A DNA stretch of 64,000 nt from the NCBI GenBank assembly GCA_029251165.1, contig JAQXDW010000024.1, positions 89,858 to 153,857 of the forward strand, written 5' to 3'. Numbering within the stretch: the first letter of the stretch is position 1; every line of letters begins with the position of its first letter. Source of the DNA: Myxococcota bacterium. GTDB lineage: Bacteria > Myxococcota_A > UBA796. Below, piece after piece: positions 34,133-43,100 of this stretch. A model generated the notes under the pieces. It ran no database searches. It was not told where the DNA came from and saw only the letters and a list, made by a program, of their open reading frames with translations. The position numbers and the translations under genes were made by a program.

Positions 34133-35866
34133 CTACTCGACCTCGACCAGCGGGCTGCCCACACGGGGCGGCTTCTCTGCGGCGTCTGTCCCGGCCACCA
34201 TCTCCAGCTCTCCGATCAGCACATCCGGTGCGGTCAGCGTCACCGGGAGGCCAAACATCGGCCCCTGGACCCCCCGCCGCGGAGGCGGAGAGAGGAAGGT
34301 CGCGGTGGTCTGCCCGCTCGCAGCAATCACGTCGCGCAGCAGCTCGAGGCCGCCGCCGGCGAAATTCAGCCCCCGCACGATCTCCTCGCGGCCATCCTGG
34401 TACACCCGCACCACCTCCAGCGGGGCCGGCAGTCCGCCCCCATCGTCGCCGCCAAATGAGAACATGGAGCCGACGTCTTCTCCAGACAGCGCGGGATCCG
34501 AGAGCCTGCGGACCACGAGGTAGTGGTCGTTGTCGTATGCCCCGGTCAGCTTCATCGCTTGTCGGTGAAGCTTGCGGGCAGGAGTCTCGCTCTTGACCGA
34601 GACGACCGTGTGCGATGCCATGCCCCGAACCAGCGCGCCGGGAAATCCGCGCCCGTGGCCGTTGCTCGCCGGCACCGAGGACGATGGCGTCCGGGCGGCG
34701 TAGTGGCTCCGCACGATGCCATCCACCACCAGCTCCACGCGCTGAGCCGGCTCTCCCTCCCAGTCGTAGCGGAAGCCCGACGGCAGCGTCAGATCGGCGG
34801 CGGGATCGTCATAGACCGAGAAGCCAACCGGGAGCATGCGGCGTCGGAGCCCGAGCGTTCCGCTTCCGGTGGAGCCGAGGCTGATCACCCGAGAGCCGCG
34901 TGGCGGGGTCTCGGGCGGGGGGGTGCCCTCCAAGGCGGGCAGCATGAGGTGGCGGAACAGGTCGACCGCTGCCCCATCGGCGAACACCACCGGGCCGATG
35001 TACTCCGAGGTTGCTACGGGCAGGTCTCGCCACGCCTCCAGCCGCTGGGTGAGCGCATAAACCTCGGCGGCCATGGCGTCGGCGTCAGGGAGGTCGTCGA
35101 GGCTGCGGACCAGCCAGGAGACCTCATCGACCATGGTCGCCCCATCAGCAGAACGGGCACGGGCGACCACCCGGATGCTGATCTCTGCGGTCGGCTCGAT
35201 GACCCGAGTGCCGAGGCTGTCGAGCATGATGCGCCGTCCAACCTCCGCAGCGCCGTAGACCGTCGAGGAGTCAACCTCAGGGTGGTCAAGGAAGATCGCC
35301 GACAGATCGCGGACCTGAGAGCGCAGCTCTGCGCCATCGACCGGCTCCGCGAAGCCACCGTCGACCTGCTGGGCTGGACCGGGAGCGAAGTCGGGGGTCT
35401 CGTCGACGGTGATGCGGCGGCGGGCGAGCGCCTCCTTGCGGGAGAGGTTCTCGACGGCAGCCTTGTAGGCATTGTCGGTGACCAGCCAGGCATCGTGCTG
35501 AATGGCGAGGGCGACGTCGTCGCGGACGAGCCGGCGCTGGGTGAACCCATCGCTCTCGCCGAGCGCAGAGAAATTGGCGCTGTCGAGCTGCGCATCTCCG
35601 ACCCGCACCCCGACCCCGAGCTGACGAGAGGGCCGGGAGGACTCCGACAGCAGCCCGCCGAGCTGGGCAATGACCGACGTGTTGTGGACGTCGTAGACGA
35701 GGTAGCTGATGAAGTAGGGCTCAGCGGCATCTTCGAGGCGGAGCGTGGACATGTTGGCGTCCAGCTCGGCGGCGAGGGCCTCGACGAGGATGTCCTCCGC
35801 GTGTGCTGTCGACGCAGAGAGAACCGCGAGAAGCAAGCCACCCGCTCGTACCCAGGAGCGGCTCAT
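34133..35866 (-). CDS. Exported TldE/PmbA-like protein, lacks metal site
   Basis: A 577-residue protein with a cleavable signal (MSRSWVRAGGLLLAVLSASTAHAED, ending AHA-E). The fold is that of the TldD/PmbA family: an N-terminal alpha/beta half, then a C-terminal half with VIEPTAEISIRVVARA, DGIVRSHYAARTPSS, NGHGRGFPGALVRGM and GREEIVRGLNFAGGG. Where TldD has HExxxH this protein reads AVDLFRHLMLP, so it is the non-catalytic TldE-like partner. Its start overlaps the end of the TldD-like gene by four bases (ATGA). Export of both partners is unusual, because E. coli TldD/TldE are cytosolic. Confidence 0.85.
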   Translation of the reverse strand: MSRSWVRAGGLLLAVLSASTAHAEDILVEALAAELDANMSTLRLEDAAEPYFISYLVYDVHNTSVIAQLGGLLSESSRPSRQLGVGVRVGDAQLDSANFSALGESDGFTQRRLVRDDVALAIQHDAWLVTDNAYKAAVENLSRKEALARRRITVDETPDFAPGPAQQVDGGFAEPVDGAELRSQVRDLSAIFLDHPEVDSSTVYGAAEVGRRIMLDSLGTRVIEPTAEISIRVVARARSADGATMVDEVSWLVRSLDDLPDADAMAAEVYALTQRLEAWRDLPVATSEYIGPVVFADGAAVDLFRHLMLPALEGTPPPETPPRGSRVISLGSTGSGTLGLRRRMLPVGFSVYDDPAADLTLPSGFRYDWEGEPAQRVELVVDGIVRSHYAARTPSSSVPASNGHGRGFPGALVRGMASHTVVSVKSETPARKLHRQAMKLTGAYDNDHYLVVRRLSDPALSGEDVGSMFSFGGDDGGGLPAPLEVVRVYQDGREEIVRGLNFAGGGLELLRDVIAASGQTTATFLSPPPRRGVQGPMFGLPVTLTAPDVLIGELEMVAGTDAAEKPPRVGSPLVEVE

Positions 35867-37593
35867 GAGTCACCTCCGAGAGCCGGCTTGGGCCTCAGCG
35901 GCGGCCGAGCGCTGCCGCTCTCCTTCTTCTGAACCTCGAGCTGCCGAAGGAGCAGGCTGGGGGAGACGGCGGAGTTGGGGACGCTGCCGCTCTCGGCACC
36001 GCAGAAGCCATTGAACACCGCCGGCTCGCTGCCAGCAGCGAGAACACTGGAGAGGGCAACCAGCGGCGTTCCGACGAGGTCCACGCCGCGAATCAGCTCG
36101 TCGGGGCGGCCGTCGGCGTAGACCTTCCAGGCATACGTCGCCCGGACGTTGAAGGCATTGGGGGTCACCCGACCGGTCATGGTGAAGCCGCCGCCGATCT
36201 CGTCGACGATGAGTCCCCACTCTCGATCCTGTCGGCGCAGCTCTGCGGCCATCATCCGGCGGAGCGCAGCCTCAGACTTCGGATCGGTGGTGGTGACGAT
36301 GGTGTTCGCCATCCGGGCAACTGGCTGACGCCAGGTCTGGGCACGTCCGTGGCCGTTGGTGGCTGAGAACCCGGCGATCGGAGAGCGGCTCATCAAGAAC
36401 CCGCGAAAGATGCCGTCCTCAACAAGCACCGCAGGCTGGGCGGGCGACCCCTCCTGGTCGTAGGCATAGTGGCCGTTGAGGTCCTCTCCTGCGAGGGTCG
36501 CGATGGTGGGGTCGTCGATGATCGAGATGCTCTCTGGGAGGAGCTGCTCACCGACCTTGTCTCGGAAGGTGTGCCCCTCATCCTGGTCTTTCTGCCGGTG
36601 CCCCTCGACCCGATGGCCGAGCACCTCGTGCACGAACACGCCAGCCGCCTTGCCGCGCAGCAGGACCGGCCCGGTGTAGGGCTCGCCGCCGTCTGAGTCT
36701 CGCAGCGCGACCGTGTCGGCGGCGATCTCATCGGCCCAGGCGGTCAGCGTCTCGAGATCCGGGAGGGCCGCGGGGTCATGGACATCCTTCCAGCGGTACA
36801 GACGCACGGTCTGACCGTCCTCAGTCTTGCTCCAGGCGCTCATCGAGATCCGCATCCACTGGCGAGGCTGTCGCAGCCGGGTGCCCTCGGAGTTGAGGAT
36901 GTACTGGGTCTCTGCGACCGCATCGAGAGAGACGGAGGAGCCATGAATCTCAGCCGGCGCATCCAGACGCGCAGACACCGCGACAAGGGCCGGCTCCCAG
37001 GTGGAGAGGTCGACGGAGAGGCTCGCTCGGGGAGCGATGTCCTCTACAGCGGGCATCGGCGAGAAGTCTGGAGACGGATCCTCGTCGTCGACGGTGACCT
37101 GCTGGTTGGTCTGGACCCGAAGCCAGGACTCCTGCGCGTCGGTGATCTCCTTGCCAGTGGCCTCCCAGATGGCGGCCTGGATGGCCCGCGGAGAAGCGTC
37201 GATCGGCAGCGACTGGCCAGTGTGGAGGTTCATGTTCAGCCTGGACTCTCCCCGGATCGGGTGGCTGGAGTCGCGCGCATAGGAGCCGACCCGAGCGGAG
37301 ACGTCGAGGGTGCGGGTGTGGCGCTCGCTGGAGAAGGCGATCGCACCATACCGAGCGGCGAGGCTCCATCGCTCCAGCTCAGAGACCCGATAGCTCAGAA
37401 AGTAGGGGGCATCCTCGGCCCCCTCCCAGGCGTCCATCGTGCGCCCCAGCTCCGCCTCGAGGGAGACAAGCAGCGGATCCGGATCCGCAGCAGCGGCAGC
37501 AAGGGTGAGCGCAAGCAGGAGCAAGAGACCTCCGAGGGTTACCGCCAAGATAGCAAGACAACGCTGTGCGAACATCTCGCGGGTCAGAACCAT
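35863..37593 (-). CDS. tldD: Exported TldD-like metalloprotease
   Basis: A 576-residue protein of the TldD/U62 family. N-terminal signal or anchor: VLTREMFAQRCLAILAVTLGGLLLLLALTLAAAAA. The zinc site HEVLGH (residues 322-327) is followed by RVEGHRQ, and the C-terminal FCGAESGSVPNSAV supplies the conserved Cys of TldD. Other TldD blocks: GFLMSRSPIAGF, NGHGRAQTW, IVDEIGGGFT. TldD forms a heterodimer with TldE and digests unfolded or modified peptides through a narrow channel; here the pair would work in the periplasm. The start is ATG 37593 or 37575. The divergent gene begins at 37606, leaving almost no promoter space. Confidence 0.9.
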   Translation of the reverse strand: MVLTREMFAQRCLAILAVTLGGLLLLLALTLAAAAADPDPLLVSLEAELGRTMDAWEGAEDAPYFLSYRVSELERWSLAARYGAIAFSSERHTRTLDVSARVGSYARDSSHPIRGESRLNMNLHTGQSLPIDASPRAIQAAIWEATGKEITDAQESWLRVQTNQQVTVDDEDPSPDFSPMPAVEDIAPRASLSVDLSTWEPALVAVSARLDAPAEIHGSSVSLDAVAETQYILNSEGTRLRQPRQWMRISMSAWSKTEDGQTVRLYRWKDVHDPAALPDLETLTAWADEIAADTVALRDSDGGEPYTGPVLLRGKAAGVFVHEVLGHRVEGHRQKDQDEGHTFRDKVGEQLLPESISIIDDPTIATLAGEDLNGHYAYDQEGSPAQPAVLVEDGIFRGFLMSRSPIAGFSATNGHGRAQTWRQPVARMANTIVTTTDPKSEAALRRMMAAELRRQDREWGLIVDEIGGGFTMTGRVTPNAFNVRATYAWKVYADGRPDELIRGVDLVGTPLVALSSVLAAGSEPAVFNGFCGAESGSVPNSAVSPSLLLRQLEVQKKESGSARPPLRPKPALGGDS

Positions 37594-37605
37594 CAGGAGT
37601 CGACC

Positions 37606-38289
37606 ATGAGCTACTACAAGCAGATCGACGGCGTGGACTACGATCGGGCACTCATCGTGGCCGCACAAGAGGCGGTCTCCGGGCGCGGTGACGGACGCAT
37701 CTCGAGGGCGGACGCAGAGAAGCTGCTGCCTTTTGTCGTCGACGGCGGCAAGATCACCGCCACGGAGCAGGCAACCATCATCTACCTGCGCGACAACTTC
37801 ACCTGGACGGACAAGGCGAGTGCATGGTTCCAGGACGCGATCACCGGCTGGGAGGCCGGCGACCGCTCGCTCAACGCGAAGACCGCCGCCAGCGCACCCG
37901 CCGCCAGCGAGAAGGAGCGGGTCGTGATCGCGCGCATCGGCAGCGCCTTCAAGACGTCCTCGTTCTTCCCTGCCGACGCCGCCGCGGCGGCCCAGGACGG
38001 CGCGGTCATCATCCTCTCCAAGGCTCCCGGCTCCTCGGAGCTGAGCACGATCTGGGCGCGCACCGATCCGCACAAGACCGCCGACCTCTCTGAGGCCGTC
38101 GAGATCGCGCTGTGTACTGGTGCCGCAGACATCGTGCGGGCCAACCTCTGGCGGTTCTCCCCGATCCTGGGATCCCACCAGGGGATGATCTCCTGGGACA
38201 ACTTCTTCACCAACGTCGCGGCAGACACCATCGTCGCCGTGCTCAAGGCGCTGAACCTTGAGGTGATCGAGGCCGACACCCTGCTCTGA
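37606..38289 (+). CDS. Hypothetical protein with GKGDGRIS-type helical repeat
   Basis: A 227-residue cytosolic protein with an AGGAG box six bases before the ATG. Residues 1-90 (MSYYKQIDGVDYDRALIVAA, SGRGDGRISRADAEKLLPFV, YLRDNFTWTDKASAWF) resemble a helical, EF-hand-like module often found as a stand-alone or C-terminal domain in bacteria. The C-terminal 120 residues (ERVVIARIGSAFKTSSFFPA, VEIALCTGAADIVRANLWRF) are unfamiliar. It diverges from TldD with only 12 bases between starts. Confidence 0.7.
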   Translation: MSYYKQIDGVDYDRALIVAAQEAVSGRGDGRISRADAEKLLPFVVDGGKITATEQATIIYLRDNFTWTDKASAWFQDAITGWEAGDRSLNAKTAASAPAASEKERVVIARIGSAFKTSSFFPADAAAAAQDGAVIILSKAPGSSELSTIWARTDPHKTADLSEAVEIALCTGAADIVRANLWRFSPILGSHQGMISWDNFFTNVAADTIVAVLKALNLEVIEADTLL

Positions 38290-38349
38290 GGCGGCCAGCG
38301 GCGCGCCGGGGAGTGTTACCCAGTCCCCGACCCGAACCCCGGATGCGCC

Positions 38350-39345
38350 ATGCCCACCAACCGCCAGATCCGCCTCCTCCGACGCCCGCAGGGCGCCCTG
38401 ACCCCCGACATCTTTGAGATGTCCGCAGGCGAGGTGCCCGCGCCCGGTCCCGGTGAGGTGCTCTGCCGGGTCCGCTACATCTCCCTGGACGCCTCCAACC
38501 GCGCCTGGCTCGACCCACGGCCGACCTACAAGCCGCCGGTCGCGGTGGGCGGCGTGATGGAGGGCATCACGGTCTCTGAGGTGGTGGAATCCAACGTCGA
38601 GGGTCTGGAGGTCGGCGACCTCGTCGAGAGCTTCAGCGGCTGGCAGGACTACGCGGCTCACCCCGGCACCATGGTGCGCAAGATTCCTGCCGGTGCGCCG
38701 GCAGAGCATGCCATCAGCGTGCTCGGGATCACGGGGCTGACCGCCTACTTTGGCCTCCTCGACATCGGTAAGATTGTGCCGGGCGAGCGGGTGCTGATCT
38801 CGGCGGCGGCAGGCGCAGTGGGCTCGATCGCCGGACAGATCGCCAAGCTGAAGGGCTGCACGGTCATCGGCAGCGCCGGCACGGACGAGAAGTGTCGCTG
38901 GCTGACCGAGGAGCTGGGGTTTGACGGGGCGATCAACTACAAGACGGCGGACCTCGGCGCGGCGCTGGGGCAGCACTTCCCCAAGGGGATCGACGTCTAC
39001 TTCGACAACGTCGGCGGGCCGATGCTCCAGCAGGCGCTGCTGCGGATGCGGATGCGGGGCCGGGTGGTCTGCTGCGGCGCGATCTCCAGCTACGACGGAC
39101 AGGGCGGCGCAGGCATGCGCGGCATCCCCGAGCTGCTCGTGGTCAAGCGGCTGCGCATGGAGGGCTTCATCGTCATGGACTACTTCTCCCGCCGGGCCGA
39201 GGCCGAGGCGGCGCTGATGGGCTGGCTGGCAGACGGCAGCATCACCAACCGGGTCGACATCATCGACGGCCTGGAGCATGCGCCAGAGGCCCTCATCGGC
39301 CTGCTGACCGGCACCAACATCGGCAAGCGCCTGGTGCAGCTGTGA
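38350..39345 (+). CDS. NADP-dependent MDR oxidoreductase (PTGR/leukotriene B4 dehydrogenase-like)
   Basis: A 331-residue cytosolic enzyme. GroES-like half with YISLDASNRAWLDPRPTYKPPV (typical PTGR1/CurA opening: MDPxMRGW-like), then the Rossmann half with VLISAAAGAVGSIAGQIAKLKGCTVIGSAGTDEKC (AxxGxxG loop), GIDVYFDNVGGPMLQQAL and RVVCCGAISSY. These are hallmarks of NADPH-dependent 2-alkenal/15-oxoprostaglandin reductases, which reduce the double bond of reactive enones. The stop overlaps the start of the next gene (GTGA), so it leads a three-gene operon. Confidence 0.92.
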   Translation: MPTNRQIRLLRRPQGALTPDIFEMSAGEVPAPGPGEVLCRVRYISLDASNRAWLDPRPTYKPPVAVGGVMEGITVSEVVESNVEGLEVGDLVESFSGWQDYAAHPGTMVRKIPAGAPAEHAISVLGITGLTAYFGLLDIGKIVPGERVLISAAAGAVGSIAGQIAKLKGCTVIGSAGTDEKCRWLTEELGFDGAINYKTADLGAALGQHFPKGIDVYFDNVGGPMLQQALLRMRMRGRVVCCGAISSYDGQGGAGMRGIPELLVVKRLRMEGFIVMDYFSRRAEAEAALMGWLADGSITNRVDIIDGLEHAPEALIGLLTGTNIGKRLVQL

Positions 39346-41612
39346 TCGTCCCCCGGCACCTCGTCGGCTATGTCGACACCGTCGCCTCTCCCGCAGCAGA
39401 GCCCGGCCTCCTCGGCTCGGTGACCCTCTCCCCAGACAGCCCCGTCGAGGCCCGCGCCCACACCACCCTCACCCTCCGCTACACCGTCGGCCAGCACGGC
39501 CTCGACGACCGTGGTGCGTTCAAGATCCTGATGCGCTTCCCGATGGACGGCGGGGTGTGGCAGCTCACAGACCCGGCCGCAGACAACTTCGTCTCGGTCA
39601 CCTCCACCGGCGGCTGCCAGTTCCAGGGGCTGTTCGAGTCGTTTGGCGATGCCCGGCCATGGTTCAAGGTGCTGCGGGTGCGGGTGGTCGGCGGCTGCCT
39701 GCGGCGCGGCGAGGTGGTGACCGTCACCCTCGGAGACACCTCCGGCGGCAGCGCCGGACTGCGCATGCAGACCTTCTGCGAGGACGCCCTGGAGCTGCGG
39801 TTTCTGGTCGATGTCTGCGCCACAGGCCACTTCGTCGAGCTGCCCCAGCGCCTGTCGTTCCCGGTGGTTCCAGGCCCTGCTCACCGCCACTGCGCGGTCC
39901 TGCCGACGCGGTGGGCGGTCGGCGAGCCGTTCTGGCTCGGGGTCAAGGCGGAGGATGCCTGGGGCAACCCGACCGATCAGGCCGGCGTGGTCCGTCTCTC
40001 TGCGAGCCTGCCCGTGGAGGGGCTGCCTGAGACCCTCGATCTCAGCGGCCAGCGCGCCGTCACCCTCACCGGGCTGATCGTCCGCCAGCCGGGCACCCTG
40101 CGGATCACTGTGACCACAGCGGATGATCAGGCCAGCTCCAACCCGCTCATCCTCTCGGCAGACGCGGCCCGAAGCTACTGGGGCGACCTGCACGGCCAGA
40201 GCGGCGAGACCGTCGGCATCAACTCCGCCCGGCGCTACCTGGAGTTCGCCCGAGACCTCGCGTTCCTCGACATCACCAGCCACCAGGGCAACGCCTTTCA
40301 GATCAACGCCGGCTTCTGGCAGCACCTCAACGAGCTGACCGCAGCGCTCAATGCTCCCGGTCGGTTCCTCGCGATCCCCGGCTACGAGTGGTCGGGCAAC
40401 ACGGCGGTCGGCGGCGACCGCAACATCTACTTCCGCCACGAGCACCGCCCGGTCCGCCGCTCCAGCCATGCCCTGCTGACCGACCGCAGCGACATCGACA
40501 CCGACTGCACCGACGCCGGCATGCTGTTCGAGGCGCTGCAGGGCGAGGCGGTGTTCGCCTATGCCCATGTCGGCGGGCGCTACGCCGATCTCACCGTAGC
40601 CCACGACGGTCGCATCGAGCGCAGCGTGGAGATCCACTCCGCCTGGGGCACCTTCACCTGGCTGCTGCACGATGCCTTGTCGCTGGGACACCGGGTCGGG
40701 GTGGTCGCCAACTCAGACGGACACAAGGGCCGCCCCGGTGCCAGCTACCCCGGCGCGGCCACGTTCGGCGCCTACGGCGGGCTGACCTGCTTCCGCATGG
40801 CGGACCTGACCCGAGACGCGCTGTTCGACTGCATCCAGCGCCGTCGCCACTACGGCACCACCGGCACCCGCATCGACGTGGACCAGCAGCTCACCTTCGC
40901 CACCCCTGCCCGGCGCTTCCACGATGATCCCGCGCTGGTCGACACCGACAGCGCGCGCGTGCACGCGGCCACCATGGGCGACATCGTGCAGACTGAGGAC
41001 GCATCGGTGCAGCTGACGGTCTCGGTGAAGACCACCTCCCCGATCGAGCGCATCGAGGTCCGGGTGGGTGCACAGACCCACGCCACCCTGCGCCCCTACC
41101 GCGCCGTCGGCAGCCGCATCCGAGTCATCTGGCAGGGCGCGAAGTACCGGGGGCGGGGACGCTCGGTGCGCTGGGACGGCGACCTGAGCCTCTCCGGCGC
41201 GACCATCGCACGCATCGAGCGCATCAACGCCTGGAACCCAGACCACGCCTTCTCCTCCGACGCCACCACCGCCCGCTGGCAGGCGATCACCACCGGCAAC
41301 TTCGGCGGGCTCGACCTCTGGCTCACCGAGACCGCGGGCGCGACCCTCACCCTGACCACCCCGTTCGGCACCGTCACCCTGCCCACCGCAGACATCGGCA
41401 TCGAGGACACACGCCTGGACTACGGCGGCCTGGACCGGGCCATCCGGCTGTACCGGCTCCCCGAAGACAACGACGTGCAGACCTTCGAGCACACCCTCTC
41501 CGTGCCCGTCGCGGAGGCCGGCGACACGCCGATCTGGCTGATCGTCACCACCGAGGACGGCCACCAGGCCTTCACCAGCCCCACCTACGTCTTCCGGAGC
41601 CACAATGACTGA
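39342..41612 (+). CDS. DUF3604-domain PHP-like protein
   Basis: A 756-residue protein starting at GTG 39342, overlapping the previous stop. The N-terminal 270 residues are two beta-sandwich regions. The DUF3604 core begins with YWGDLHGQSGETVGIN and SARRYLEFARDLAFLDITSHQGN, continues with AIPGYEWSG, VFAYAHVGG, EIHSAWGTF and VVANSDGHKGRPGASYPG, the expected metal-binding His/Asp sites of this PHP-related family, and ends with IERIEVRVG. No signal peptide. The exact reaction of DUF3604 proteins is not established to my knowledge. Context with a reductase and an esterase suggests catabolism of an unusual ester or aldehyde. Confidence 0.9.
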   Translation: MIVPRHLVGYVDTVASPAAEPGLLGSVTLSPDSPVEARAHTTLTLRYTVGQHGLDDRGAFKILMRFPMDGGVWQLTDPAADNFVSVTSTGGCQFQGLFESFGDARPWFKVLRVRVVGGCLRRGEVVTVTLGDTSGGSAGLRMQTFCEDALELRFLVDVCATGHFVELPQRLSFPVVPGPAHRHCAVLPTRWAVGEPFWLGVKAEDAWGNPTDQAGVVRLSASLPVEGLPETLDLSGQRAVTLTGLIVRQPGTLRITVTTADDQASSNPLILSADAARSYWGDLHGQSGETVGINSARRYLEFARDLAFLDITSHQGNAFQINAGFWQHLNELTAALNAPGRFLAIPGYEWSGNTAVGGDRNIYFRHEHRPVRRSSHALLTDRSDIDTDCTDAGMLFEALQGEAVFAYAHVGGRYADLTVAHDGRIERSVEIHSAWGTFTWLLHDALSLGHRVGVVANSDGHKGRPGASYPGAATFGAYGGLTCFRMADLTRDALFDCIQRRRHYGTTGTRIDVDQQLTFATPARRFHDDPALVDTDSARVHAATMGDIVQTEDASVQLTVSVKTTSPIERIEVRVGAQTHATLRPYRAVGSRIRVIWQGAKYRGRGRSVRWDGDLSLSGATIARIERINAWNPDHAFSSDATTARWQAITTGNFGGLDLWLTETAGATLTLTTPFGTVTLPTADIGIEDTRLDYGGLDRAIRLYRLPEDNDVQTFEHTLSVPVAEAGDTPIWLIVTTEDGHQAFTSPTYVFRSHND

Positions 41613-43035
41613 GCATGCCCAGTGGGTGACCATGAACGACGGCGTCCGCCTCGACGTCTCGGTGCACCGCCCGGACGGCCCTGCGCCGAGCGGGGGCTTT
41701 CCGGCAGTCCTGCTCATCCACGGACACGGCGAGAACGGCAGCAAGGCGATGACCGCCGAGCGGGCGCGGCGGCTGGTGAGCCAGGGCTACCTGGCGGTGT
41801 GCTACTCGGTGCGCGGCCAGGGCGGCAGCGAGGGGCTGTCGTTTCACCTCGGGGCCCGAGAGATCTACGACCTCCAGGACATGATCGACTGGGCACTGGC
41901 GCTGGAGTCGGTCGGGAAGCTCGCGGTCTGCGGCAGCAGCCAGGGCGGCTGGCATTCCTGGATGGCGGCAATCCACCACCCCGGCGTGACCTGCGTGGTC
42001 CCCGAGAACATCTTCGTGGACTACGCCGACTTCGCGGTGCCCGAGGGTGCACTCTCGACGTGGTTCTTCACCCGAACCATGCGCCGACGGGTGATGAGCG
42101 CCGGCCTACAGGACATGGCCCGACAGTGGGCGACTGAGGGAGAGTGGGCGCGCATCCGGACCTGGACCGCGCCGTCCTCCCCGCGACACTTTGTCGGACG
42201 GATTCGCTGCCCGGTGCTGGTCATCCACGGCTGGCACGACGTCGGAATGCCTGCGAACAACCTGCTGTCCATGATGGAGGCCCTGACCGTTCCGTGGATG
42301 CTGTACCTGGGCGGAGGCGGGCACGACGGGCAGGACGCGGAGAACGCAGCGACATTCCGTCAGCAGCTCGTCGACCGCTGGCTGGCGCACTGGCTGAAGG
42401 GCGAAGACACCGGACTGCTGGATCAGCCCCGCATCCACTACGCCCGCCGGCCCGCCTGGGACCACCTCGCGACGGATCGGCTGGTCGGAGAGCAGGCGGA
42501 CGTTCGCTACCTCTGCGTCGATGGCTCCCTCACCGCTGAGGCCCCGACGGCTGCCACCGCCAACACCAACCTCAACAACCTCACCCGAGATCCCACCTAC
42601 GATCTGTCCCGGGCGATCCACACCGACATGGCCGGCGTGCTCGATGCCTGGCCGCGAGAGGAGCAGGGCTTCACCGGTCCGGTGTCTGAGACCGCCAGCG
42701 AGCTGCTCGGCATCCCCCGGCTCGTCCTCCACACCCTCCCCGCCACCCCGCACTACCAGATCCATGCCGAGCTGCTCGACGTCGCACCAGACGGCACCAC
42801 GACCCTCATCAGTCGGGGGCATGCCGCCAGCCGAGCGGCGACCGCTGGGCGACACCTGCGGCTGGAGATCGCGCTGCGGGCCATCGCCTATCGGCTGCCC
42901 GCCGGTCACCGGCTGAGGGTCGTCCTCACCAACACCAACCCCGCCTACGTGGTGCCGCTGTGTCGGCCATGGCGGGCGCGGATCTACCACGAGGTCGGAC
43001 GGGCATCTCGGATCATTCTGCCGCTCGCAGGCTGA
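41605..43035 (+). CDS. CocE/NonD-family alpha/beta hydrolase (X-Pro dipeptidyl-peptidase S15-like)
   Basis: A 476-residue cytosolic enzyme starting eight bases before the stop of the DUF3604 gene. Catalytic triad: Ser in VCGSSQGGWHSW, Asp in VIHGWHDVGMPANN, His in YLGGGGHDGQD. The N-terminal lid and oxyanion region (AVLLIHGHGENG, SVRGQGGSEG) and the C-terminal jelly-roll domain (LRLEIALRAIAYRLPAGHRLRV) match the CocE/NonD and S15 families, which cut esters or X-Pro peptides. It is probably the hydrolase of a three-step pathway with the two upstream genes. Confidence 0.92.
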   Translation: MTEHAQWVTMNDGVRLDVSVHRPDGPAPSGGFPAVLLIHGHGENGSKAMTAERARRLVSQGYLAVCYSVRGQGGSEGLSFHLGAREIYDLQDMIDWALALESVGKLAVCGSSQGGWHSWMAAIHHPGVTCVVPENIFVDYADFAVPEGALSTWFFTRTMRRRVMSAGLQDMARQWATEGEWARIRTWTAPSSPRHFVGRIRCPVLVIHGWHDVGMPANNLLSMMEALTVPWMLYLGGGGHDGQDAENAATFRQQLVDRWLAHWLKGEDTGLLDQPRIHYARRPAWDHLATDRLVGEQADVRYLCVDGSLTAEAPTAATANTNLNNLTRDPTYDLSRAIHTDMAGVLDAWPREEQGFTGPVSETASELLGIPRLVLHTLPATPHYQIHAELLDVAPDGTTTLISRGHAASRAATAGRHLRLEIALRAIAYRLPAGHRLRVVLTNTNPAYVVPLCRPWRARIYHEVGRASRIILPLAG

Positions 43036-43100
43036 CGCCGCCAGAGCGCAGTCCTCATGGAGCGCGCATCACCTGGACGGCGACCGGAACACTCCTTGCT

